Source: Bacteroidota bacterium (GTDB lineage Bacteria > Bacteroidota > Bacteroidia > Bacteroidales > SZUA-534). From it: a stretch of 64,000 bases of DNA. The stretch covers positions 1-64,000 of the forward strand of contig QKGS01000089.1 in NCBI GenBank assembly GCA_003250355.1, written 5' to 3'. Within the stretch, counting starts at the first letter, position 1. Each line of letters starts with the position of its first letter. The position numbers and the translations under genes are program-made. A model generated the notes under the pieces. The model was not told the DNA's origin and searched no databases. It saw only the letters and a program-made list of their open reading frames with translations. This document shows positions 55,005 to 63,005 of this stretch, piece by piece.

Positions 55005-55604
55005 ATGGCAATAGATAGAAGAAAAGTTATAGAAGATATGTCGAAAATAGAGGTTCTTGGAGGTAACAACGGCCTAATTGAAGCTTTTGGCGTATATGTT
55101 AATCAACTACCCACATCATTCTGGAATAGCTTTGCCGATAAGCTTACCCGCAAAGTAGACCCTGAGTTATACGAATCGACAGAGTATTTGCTCGTAAACT
55201 GTGGTGCTGAATGTGGCTACCATACCGGATACGGCATAATAAACTGCGAAGAATGGAATGCAATAGTTAAACCAATGGTTGAATCAACCGAAGATGTTCT
55301 TCATGGTGCATTTGCTGTTTTTACGGCATGGGGTTGGGCAAATATTGAAATAACCGAATTAGTTCCAGGCGAAAAAATGGTAGTACGCGCATACGATTAT
55401 TATGAAGCCGATATCGTAAAATATGGTGCTACTGAAATGATGAGTGCTTATATGATTCGGGGAGTTAGTGCCGCTTTTATGGCTTTAGCTTATGCCGGCA
55501 AATACGATGCCAGTGGCGATAAATTCAATACATTCAAATGCAACCAAATAAAAGGAATTGAATGTGGCGATGCTTATGGTGAGTTCATAGTTACAAAAGC
55601 ATAG
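55005..55604 (+). CDS. V4R-like domain protein 2
   Basis: A 199-residue protein. NCGAECGYHTGYGIINCEEW has three Cys and a His that may bind metal. The C-terminal half resembles V4R: FTAWGWANIEITELVPGEKMV, MIRGVSAAFMALAYAGK, then CNQIKGIECGDAYGEFIV, close to the V4R ending CxxxGDxxCxF. It lies five bases after the previous gene, so the two are co-expressed and may form a hetero-oligomer with it. What the ligand is, and how it connects to sulfur from the desulfurase-like enzyme, is unknown. Confidence 0.6.
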   Translation: MAIDRRKVIEDMSKIEVLGGNNGLIEAFGVYVNQLPTSFWNSFADKLTRKVDPELYESTEYLLVNCGAECGYHTGYGIINCEEWNAIVKPMVESTEDVLHGAFAVFTAWGWANIEITELVPGEKMVVRAYDYYEADIVKYGATEMMSAYMIRGVSAAFMALAYAGKYDASGDKFNTFKCNQIKGIECGDAYGEFIVTKA

Positions 55605-55624
55605 CTTTTTTGTAGCTAGTAAAG

Positions 55625-55687
55625 AGTATCAAGTATCAAGATTTACACAATGCTATATCTTGATACTTGATACTTGATACTTGATAC
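55625..55687. repeat. heptamer repeat forming a long hairpin
   Basis: TTGATAC is repeated four times in tandem (55660-55687). Two inverted copies lie at 55626-55639. The result is a perfect 18-bp stem (55625-55642 with 55657-55674) around a 14-base loop, plus two extra heptamers. It sits after the V4R cluster and before the convergent kinase gene, so it may end transcription or bind a protein. Confidence 0.75.
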
Positions 55688-55759
55688 TAAAACCCCAATT
55701 AAGATGTAAACAACAAACAATCAGTAGAATACAATACTTCTTATATCGAACTAAGGTTA

Positions 55760-58700
55760 CTATTCTGATATTGTAAAATAAAATACAGACCCTTTTTCTA
55801 CTTCTGATTCTGCCCATATTTTACCCCCAAGTATTTCGGCAAGCTTTTTACTTATAGAAAGTCCCAGGCCGCCACCTCGATAGACATGGCTATTCATATT
55901 TTCAATTTTTATAAACCGGTCAAATATTAGTTCAAGTTTTTCGTTTTCTATACCTATACCGGTATCACTTACACAAAATTGCAAAGTAGAACCTTGCCTT
56001 GTATAGCTAATATTAATGTTACCCACCTTAGTAAATTTTATAGCATTTGCCACAAGATTATTCAAAATTTGTTTTAAACGGTTCGGGTCGGTATAAAATA
56101 TCTCTGAATCGGTAGTATATGAAACCGACACATTATTATTTGTAAGGCATATGCCATTTTTACTATAAACAGAAACTACCTGCTCTATTATTTTATCAAT
56201 ATCAACACGACTCCTATTCACTACAAGCTCACCCGATTCTATTATAGATATATCAATAATATCGTTCAAAAGGCTAAGGAGGCTTTCTGCATTATTATGG
56301 ATTATTTTAGAAAATTCTGTTAACTCATCTTTACTTACATCGGCATTATTTATAAGGCCTGCAAACCCGAGTATTGCATTCATTGGGGTTCGTATTTCAT
56401 GCGACATATTTGCCAGAAATGCCGATTTAAGCTGGTCTGATTCTTCTGCCTTTTTCAATGCCTTAATTAGGTCGGCTGTTTTTTCATCAACAAGGTCTTG
56501 CAAGTGATTCTTATGCTTTTCTAATTCATACTTTTGTTGTGTTATTTCTTCACGATTTTCTTCTAGCAACATATTCTGCGCCTTTAGTTCTCGTGTTCTA
56601 AGGCGAACTTGTTTTTCCAGTTTTATGTTTTGGTTTCTTATAGCTCTAACTCTAATACGATGTAATACAAATATTGCCACCAACACAAATAATATTGCCA
56701 ACACCCTGAAATACCATGTTTTATAGTATGGGGGTAATATCTCAATATGCAATACAACTTCGTGTTCCGGCAGACAATATACTCCATCGCTGTTTGATGC
56801 TCTTAGCCTAAAAATATATTTTCCATATTTCAGACCGGTAAAGTTTGCCCAGCGACGGTTTGCAGTAGTCTGTATCCATTGGTCACTAAACCCATCCAAC
56901 CGGTACTCGTATATATTTTTCTCGGGGGCAGCAAAATGCATTGATGAAAACTCAAGAGTAAAATCGTTGATATAATGTGGAAGCGTTATTTTTTTAGTCT
57001 TTGATATATCGTTGTTCAGTACAACAAACCCATTAACCGAATCGTAAGGTGCAACATTTTTATTAAATATTTTTAATGATGTCAATAAAGGTTTTGCTCC
57101 AAAGGGGTCGTTAGTAATATTTTCGGGATAAAATGAAACCAACCCGTTCGATGTTCCCAAAAATATTTTACCGTCATGTGCCTGAAAACCGGCGGTAGTA
57201 TTAAACTGGTTAGTAGGCAAACCATCGGATACTGTATAAGTTATAAAATCATATGTGCTAAGATTAAACTTTTTAAGCCCACTATCGCCACTTAACCACA
57301 GATTATTATCGCCATCGGAGTATATGCGATATATACTAAACTTATTATCGCTTTCACTATCGTAAATACGGGTAAACTTCTTATTCTCACGGTTAAATTT
57401 ATTCAATCCTTTATCGGTTCCAATCCAAAGTATAGAATCATTTTGTTCATATACATAATAAACCGTATTGCTAATAATTGAACTATTATCGTCAGGAATA
57501 TTTTTATAACGCACAAAGTTGTGATTAACAGGGTTGTAACAACTCAGCCCTCCATTTTGCGTTCCTGTCCAAATGTTACTGTCATTAGTAATGACTAAAA
57601 AGCGGTAGTGGCTATTTTGATCATAGTTATTTTCGTACAGAACTGAATGATAAGTATAAGTATTGGTTCGTGTATTATACTCTGTTATTCCGGTAGAATT
57701 CGATGCAAACCACAATTTTTCATTATCGGCAACTATTCGCCTAATACTCTGCATACGATTATATTCGTTGAAAGTAATAGTTGAATTGACAAAAGTTTTA
57801 ACTGTTTGTGTTACAGGATTTATACACACGGCATTGCCTTCATAAAAACCAACCCAAACGTTACCATTATTATCTTCACATATACCGGCCGGCCCTTTGT
57901 ACTTTATATATTTTGGCTCAGTGGCAATTGGGTCATGCTTGTAATTTATAAATACACCGGTACTTTGATTAAAACAGGTAATCCCTCTACTGTAACTTCC
58001 TGCCCATATATTATTATGTTTATCGACATAAACCATACTAATATTTTTATCGGTAATTATGTCGTTATCGAGATATGTATATGTTTCAAATTCCTTTTGA
58101 TTAAGGTTTATTGCTACAACCCCGTTTCTAAATGTTCGAAGCCACAGATTATCCATTTTATCAATATAAGCTGTTGTAATATTTTCATCGAAAACATTGT
58201 AGCCCGATGTATTTTTATTTTTAACAATACTTAATGAATAATCGGGGTATATTTTATACAATTTACCACCTGCCGATATCCAAATATTATTTTTTGAATC
58301 TTCACAATATCTTCCCGGCGGATATATATAACTGTCGGGTAATTCGGCTATTGTTTTATATTCAAGTGAACCTAAACTAAATTGTGGTATTACATTTAAA
58401 AATGCAGTTTGGGTATATGATATAAAAAACAAATCGCCATTTTCAGAAATATATAAATTGTTGGCTGAAAAAACATCTTCGATATGCTTAACTATATTGT
58501 TTGATGTTATATCATATAAAATTATTCCTTTATTTGCTGTTCCTATTATTAATTGTCCATTTTCTGCAACCAATATATCGGTTATAATAATATCTTTAAA
58601 TATTGAGAAGCCTGAAATATCGAAAATTGATTCAACTGTAAGCAACGAAGTATTGAAACAGAGCAATCCCTTATCGGCAATAATCCATAGGTTTTTATTT

Positions 58701-59248
58701 TTATCTTCGGTTATTTTCCAAACAAATATGTTTTCATTACTTATAGTATAGTTCCTTATATTATTTGTTTTGTAATTATAAGAGCTTAAACCTTTATTGG
58801 TACCTATCCAGATTAACGAATCGCAACTTTGATAATACGAATTTGCATTATTGCCAGTAATTAAATTGCGGTTATTATATTCAGGCTTAAAGTGTTTAAA
58901 TGTATAATCGCCCAAATTCATTACATTCACACCCATTCCATTTATGGAAATCCACAAATTATTTTTGTTATCGTTGTACAATAAACTTGTCGATTTATTA
59001 CTTAACCCTTTGTAAGCTATATTTTCGGGCAAAAAGGTTTTAAAGTTATATCCGTCGTAACGGCCAAGACCATTGTTAGTTGCCATCCATATAAAGCCGT
59101 CGTGAGACTGGGTTATGTCAAAAACCAAATTATGCGGCAGTCCGTTTTTTGAGGTAATATGCTTAATAGTATAATATTCATAAGGAATATTAGCCGACAA
59201 TATATAACATAAAAAAAATAATATGCCTGTTAGGTATGCTTTGAGCAT
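55760..59248 (-). CDS. two-component sensor kinase with propeller sensor and Y_Y_Y domain
   Basis: A 1162-residue sensor histidine kinase. After a signal/anchor segment comes a long periplasmic propeller (residues about 25-720, with repeats such as IWMATNNGLGRYDGYNF, LWIGTDKGLNKFN), then a Y_Y_Y domain (YEYRLDGFSDQWIQTTANR), one helix (the FRVLAILFVLVAIFVLH segment), a coiled coil, HisKA with His in ANMSHEIRTPMNAILGF, and HATPase (NNLVANAIKFT, DTGIGI, GGGLGLSI). Unlike hybrid two-component systems of the phylum it has no receiver or AraC domain. No response regulator gene is adjacent. Confidence 0.92.
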   Translation of the reverse strand: MLKAYLTGILFFLCYILSANIPYEYYTIKHITSKNGLPHNLVFDITQSHDGFIWMATNNGLGRYDGYNFKTFLPENIAYKGLSNKSTSLLYNDNKNNLWISINGMGVNVMNLGDYTFKHFKPEYNNRNLITGNNANSYYQSCDSLIWIGTNKGLSSYNYKTNNIRNYTISNENIFVWKITEDKNKNLWIIADKGLLCFNTSLLTVESIFDISGFSIFKDIIITDILVAENGQLIIGTANKGIILYDITSNNIVKHIEDVFSANNLYISENGDLFFISYTQTAFLNVIPQFSLGSLEYKTIAELPDSYIYPPGRYCEDSKNNIWISAGGKLYKIYPDYSLSIVKNKNTSGYNVFDENITTAYIDKMDNLWLRTFRNGVVAINLNQKEFETYTYLDNDIITDKNISMVYVDKHNNIWAGSYSRGITCFNQSTGVFINYKHDPIATEPKYIKYKGPAGICEDNNGNVWVGFYEGNAVCINPVTQTVKTFVNSTITFNEYNRMQSIRRIVADNEKLWFASNSTGITEYNTRTNTYTYHSVLYENNYDQNSHYRFLVITNDSNIWTGTQNGGLSCYNPVNHNFVRYKNIPDDNSSIISNTVYYVYEQNDSILWIGTDKGLNKFNRENKKFTRIYDSESDNKFSIYRIYSDGDNNLWLSGDSGLKKFNLSTYDFITYTVSDGLPTNQFNTTAGFQAHDGKIFLGTSNGLVSFYPENITNDPFGAKPLLTSLKIFNKNVAPYDSVNGFVVLNNDISKTKKITLPHYINDFTLEFSSMHFAAPEKNIYEYRLDGFSDQWIQTTANRRWANFTGLKYGKYIFRLRASNSDGVYCLPEHEVVLHIEILPPYYKTWYFRVLAILFVLVAIFVLHRIRVRAIRNQNIKLEKQVRLRTRELKAQNMLLEENREEITQQKYELEKHKNHLQDLVDEKTADLIKALKKAEESDQLKSAFLANMSHEIRTPMNAILGFAGLINNADVSKDELTEFSKIIHNNAESLLSLLNDIIDISIIESGELVVNRSRVDIDKIIEQVVSVYSKNGICLTNNNVSVSYTTDSEIFYTDPNRLKQILNNLVANAIKFTKVGNINISYTRQGSTLQFCVSDTGIGIENEKLELIFDRFIKIENMNSHVYRGGGLGLSISKKLAEILGGKIWAESEVEKGSVFYFTISE

Positions 59249-59355
59249 AGTTTAGCTTGAGTGTTATTATTTGTTGAAAATACTAAAAACAAACAACGGA
59301 AAATACTAAATACACAAAAAAACAATCAAGAAGTGCTCAATACTATTATTATTGC

Positions 59356-60771
59356 TTAGTTTATCAATGTTTTAATATCAGACAAGAAATTGAGCAACTG
59401 TTCCGATTGGGTAATTAATTCACTTTTGGTATTTGTAAGCTTTTCCTCACTCTCTATTATTTTTATGTCGAGTTTCTGATTTTCAGCCTCTACCACCTTT
59501 TGCTTATAATGAAAGCAATTCTCTCGTTTATTCAGGTTGTTATATATGGCTATTGCCATACCTTCGCACGTATTGTATCCACAACTCGAACAATTATAAA
59601 TATCTTTTTTAGAAAGTTTATGCATCGACTTTAAAATAGAGTCGAGAGTAGAGTTGTCGGGTATTTTTACATTATTTTTTAAGTTTTCACTCAAATTGAG
59701 GTACGACCTGTTGTAGATAATCGGCTTCCAGTATTTGTCTATATTTTGGCTTATATCGTTACTCTTAGCTGCATTGTAAGCATTAATATACTCTTGGGCA
59801 CGTTGGTTAATATGGTGTTCTATTTCATCGTGCGAAGCTTTAGTAAGCTTTGTTCCCGAACCACCGTTACACCCGGCATCGCAGTTAAGACAGTCAACAA
59901 CCACCGGAGCTATCCCTTTTAAAATAGAGCTATGCAAATGGTCGAGATAGTTATATATTAAAGTTGGTCCTTCAATTTTTCTTATTTTCTTTCTTATTCC
60001 GGGCACTTCTCTTTCAGCGGTTTCCATAAGTCCGCCAGGAGTAGAAAAAAGGGTTGCTCTTTCGGCAGGAGCATTTGTAAATTCCACTTTCTCGTATTCG
60101 GTAATATTAATTTTACGTTCTTTAAAAAAGTTCAGAATACTTGAAAACGTAACATTATAATGCGCCTCGCCTGTTTCATCGAACTCTCTGCGTTTTGCCA
60201 TACATGGCGATATTACCATAACCTTGTGTTTTTTGTACTCAGGGTAAAATACCTTAGCCATAATAGCAGTGTGCAACATAGGACTGTGAGCCGGAGCCAG
60301 AAATTCGAGCAGTTCAGGTCGGTGTATTTGTACATAAGTAACTATTGCCGGGCAAGGCTGAGCAATTACAGTTTTTCCGGGGTTTTCCTTTATATGTTCC
60401 AAATACGATTTTATGGTTAACTCTGCACCAAAACTTACGTCAAATATTGCTTCAACCCCAATATGCTTTAGCCACCCGTTCAAATTCAAATAAGTATCGG
60501 GAAAGCTTGCCGCAACAGCAGGTGCTACTATTGCAATTACTTTTTCATTGCGATTAAGAGCAGCCAGCGATGTTGAAAAGTCGTCGACAGGAACACGGGC
60601 ATCGTGAGTGCAAGCTTTTATACATTGCCCACAACCAATGCATAAATCGTGGTTTACATGAATTACGTTATCGGAACCGTCATTTGCAAATTTCGACGGA
60701 CATACACTTATACACTGATGACAATTAACACATTTGTCTTCAATTACTTCAATAATTTTAGCTAATTCCAT
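59356..60771 (-). CDS. [FeFe]-hydrogenase-like iron-sulfur protein, regulatory type
   Basis: A 471-residue cytoplasmic protein. Residues 1-60 are a 2[4Fe-4S] ferredoxin domain (CVNCHQCISVCP, CIGCGQCIKAC). Residues of about 75-330 are the hydrogenase core. H-cluster motifs are present in variant form: AQPCPAI, ISPCMAKRREF and CLNCDAGCNGGSG, with all four Cys ligands. A C-terminal Fe-S module (CSSCGYNTCEGMA, with a later Cys) and a coiled coil follow. This resembles the sensory (group C/D) hydrogenases more than catalytic ones, and no maturase or electron-transfer partner is adjacent. Its start is coupled to the GAF sensor gene (TAATG). Confidence 0.85.
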   Translation of the reverse strand: MELAKIIEVIEDKCVNCHQCISVCPSKFANDGSDNVIHVNHDLCIGCGQCIKACTHDARVPVDDFSTSLAALNRNEKVIAIVAPAVAASFPDTYLNLNGWLKHIGVEAIFDVSFGAELTIKSYLEHIKENPGKTVIAQPCPAIVTYVQIHRPELLEFLAPAHSPMLHTAIMAKVFYPEYKKHKVMVISPCMAKRREFDETGEAHYNVTFSSILNFFKERKINITEYEKVEFTNAPAERATLFSTPGGLMETAEREVPGIRKKIRKIEGPTLIYNYLDHLHSSILKGIAPVVVDCLNCDAGCNGGSGTKLTKASHDEIEHHINQRAQEYINAYNAAKSNDISQNIDKYWKPIIYNRSYLNLSENLKNNVKIPDNSTLDSILKSMHKLSKKDIYNCSSCGYNTCEGMAIAIYNNLNKRENCFHYKQKVVEAENQKLDIKIIESEEKLTNTKSELITQSEQLLNFLSDIKTLIN

Positions 60772-62039
60772 TAGTTTGCAAATTTGAGTTGTGTAATTTT
60801 TTCTTTTATTAGTAACTCCTGATTGTCGAGTTGTTGCGATATTGCTCTCAACTGCTCCTCTTTTCGTTTCATCTCTTCCTGTGTAGCTTCAAGCTCTTCA
60901 ATATTTTGGCGAAGTTCTTCTTCCTGTGCGGCCATCTCTTCGCTGTATTTTTTCGATTCTTCGAGCAGCATAAGTGTGTGCCGATTATTTTTTGAAGCAT
61001 TAAATGTAGATGCTATATTTTCACTTATTTTTTCAATAAGCTGTATCATCTGCTCCTCGATAGCATAAAACGACGACAGCTCTATTACTGCTATAACTTT
61101 CCCTTCGATTATTGCCGGAACAAGTAATAGATTTCGAGGGTTAGCTGTTCCTAGTCCCGAAGTTATTTTTATATAATTATCGGGTATATCTGTCATGTAT
61201 ATCGACTTTTTCTCAAATGCACATCTACCAACAAGGCTGTCGCCTATTTTAAAATTTGCATCAATCTTTTTATGTCGGTCATAAGCTACTGCACTCATTA
61301 GCTCCAAACAATTCTCATCGGTATGGTCATTGCATTTAAGCATATATATTGCTCCCTGGCAGGCATTAACATAGTCTACCATTTCGCTTATAAGTTTATC
61401 GCCCATAGCCTGGGTATCGACATTGGTTAGCTGTAGTGTTTCGCTAAATTTGGCTATACCGGTGGTAATATAATTGCGGTTGTGTTCTTCTTTTTTTCGT
61501 ACTGCCTCTTGCTTTTCATTCTCTATAAGATTATTTCGCATTTCAACCAAGAGGTTACCTATTTCATCGTCGGTACTTAATGGTTGAAAACTATTATTAT
61601 CGAAATTCCTGTCCGATATTGATTTTGCAAACTCAGCTGTTTTATGTAATTCAATTTGAGTAACGTTTATGGAATTAGCAAGTATGCCTATTTCGTCTTT
61701 TCTGTTTAGTAATAACTCTTCTATTTCGTTACTTAATTTACCTTTGGCAATATTCCGAATATTTTTATTAATGTACTTTAGCGGCGATTGTATAAAATAT
61801 ATTCCAATAGCAATATAAGCTATTGAAAGCATTATACATAAAGGCATAGCAATATATATTGCAGCTATCCCCTTACTACTTAGTGAATATGTAATAAGTA
61901 TACATAATGAACCAACCGCAAAGGTCGATAATGACATAAATGTTATAAGTGATTTTTTAAATATAAAAAATACAGATACAACAAACATAGCACATACAAG
62001 AGTGATTGCAGCTAATGCAATTAGCGTATTTAAGTTCAT
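60771..62039 (-). CDS. membrane sensor with HAMP, GAF and coiled coil
   Basis: A 422-residue membrane protein. Three N-terminal hydrophobic segments (residues about 5-85) are followed by a HAMP-like linker, a GAF domain (about 200-345; IGDSLVGRCAFEKKSIYM, SGLGTANPRNLLLVPAII) and a long coiled coil (EEELRQNIEELEATQEEM). There is no kinase or phosphatase domain. The GAF and coiled coil are close paralogues of those in the phosphatase at 38996. Being coupled to the hydrogenase-like gene, it probably forms a complex with it through the coiled coils, so that redox or H2 status is passed to a membrane sensor (inference). Confidence 0.8.
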   Translation of the reverse strand: MNLNTLIALAAITLVCAMFVVSVFFIFKKSLITFMSLSTFAVGSLCILITYSLSSKGIAAIYIAMPLCIMLSIAYIAIGIYFIQSPLKYINKNIRNIAKGKLSNEIEELLLNRKDEIGILANSINVTQIELHKTAEFAKSISDRNFDNNSFQPLSTDDEIGNLLVEMRNNLIENEKQEAVRKKEEHNRNYITTGIAKFSETLQLTNVDTQAMGDKLISEMVDYVNACQGAIYMLKCNDHTDENCLELMSAVAYDRHKKIDANFKIGDSLVGRCAFEKKSIYMTDIPDNYIKITSGLGTANPRNLLLVPAIIEGKVIAVIELSSFYAIEEQMIQLIEKISENIASTFNASKNNRHTLMLLEESKKYSEEMAAQEEELRQNIEELEATQEEMKRKEEQLRAISQQLDNQELLIKEKITQLKFAN

Positions 62040-62155
62040 GACCAGTTAAATATTTATTGAATATAACGGTTGCAATTATATTGCAAATAAACATTATATG
62101 CAAATAATAATATACCCTAAAATAAACTACACTTAATGATTAACTATTTCATACT

Positions 62156-62212
62156 GGGAAATCGCTTTTAACTTATCTAGTATCCACACTTTTTTTTTAA
62201 AAGCGATTTCCC
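62156..62212. repeat. dispersed repeat copy 2, with perfect 14-bp hairpin
   Basis: GGGAAATCGCTTTT (62156-62169) and AAAAGCGATTTCCC (62199-62212) are perfect inverted arms around a 29-base loop that contains the repeat core AACTTATCTAGTATCCA and a run of T. The left 31 bases match 467-497. The stem ends two bases before the stop codon of the hydrolase gene at 62215. There is no T-run after the stem for the minus strand, so it is not a classical terminator. Confidence 0.75.
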
Positions 62213-62214
62213 TG

Positions 62215-62976
62215 CTATTTCATAAATCCCACAATTGCTTCTGCTGTTATCTCTTTTTCTTCAACAAAACCCATATGTCCGGAATTTTCGAGCCATATAA
62301 CTCGGGCATTTTTATTTATATTACCCATTTTATTGGCTGCCTCCACTGCTATATAGTTATCTTTCATGCCAAATATAAACAATAGCGGTTTTGAAAACTG
62401 TTCAATAAATTGCTGCTTATCGCTTCGCTCAATCATGCCGCGCAAAAGGGCACATATTCCATTTTCACTGTGAGTAAGAGCCTTACTTGTAATATTCCCT
62501 ATTACCTCGCCGTATTTTACAACATTGGAATCGGCAAACATACGAGGCAGGTTGCTTTTAAAAATCAGCTCTTTTTTACCTTCCTGAATCAAGCTTATTT
62601 CTCGCAATCGGTTTTCTGCTTTCTCATGAGTATCGGCATAAACAGAGCTATGTAATAATACAAGACCACTTATTTTATTGCAATACATTTCAGCGTAAGC
62701 TAATGCAACATACCCACCCATTGAATGACCCACAATAACAAAATTGTTCAAATTCAGTTCAATAAAAAGGGTGTCGAGTAGTTCTGCAATACTCTCCATA
62801 GTATGAGCCTCAGCATAATTTGAGCTTTCGCCATGCCCCGGTATATCAATGCAAAGAACTCTGTTTGTTTGTGCAAGCAAGGCTGCAAAATCGGCCCACA
62901 CCTCTTTTGTTTCCAAATAACCGTGCAATAACACAATTGGCTTGCCTGAGCCCGTATCGGTATATGAAATATTCAT
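62215..62976 (-). CDS. alpha/beta hydrolase
   Basis: A 253-residue serine hydrolase of the Abhydrolase_1 type. Motifs: oxyanion IVLLHGYLETKEVW, LCIDIPGHGESSN, nucleophile in FVIVGHSMGGYVALAYAE, acid in LLFIFGMKDNYIAVE and His in WLENSGHMGFVEEKE. The triad is complete. There is no signal peptide. The substrate is unknown. It is 29 bases after the membrane protein at the right edge and may be in one transcript with it. Confidence 0.9.
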   Translation of the reverse strand: MNISYTDTGSGKPIVLLHGYLETKEVWADFAALLAQTNRVLCIDIPGHGESSNYAEAHTMESIAELLDTLFIELNLNNFVIVGHSMGGYVALAYAEMYCNKISGLVLLHSSVYADTHEKAENRLREISLIQEGKKELIFKSNLPRMFADSNVVKYGEVIGNITSKALTHSENGICALLRGMIERSDKQQFIEQFSKPLLFIFGMKDNYIAVEAANKMGNINKNARVIWLENSGHMGFVEEKEITAEAIVGFMK

Positions 62977-63005
62977 GTTAAAATTAATTTAGCGTAAAAT
63001 ACAAT

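Noticed and set aside
55625-55687. CRISPR array
   Set aside because: The units are seven bases long, directly adjacent and without spacers; no cas gene is in the window.
59356-60771. Catalytic hydrogen-producing hydrogenase
   Set aside because: The H-cluster motifs are of the variant type (PCP in place of CCP), no electron-transfer or maturase genes are adjacent, and the neighbour is a sensor.
62156-62212. Rho-independent terminator of the hydrolase gene
   Set aside because: The stem is strong but is not followed by a T-run on the minus strand, has a 29-base loop, and shares its left half with a distant intergenic copy, which suggests a repeat element.
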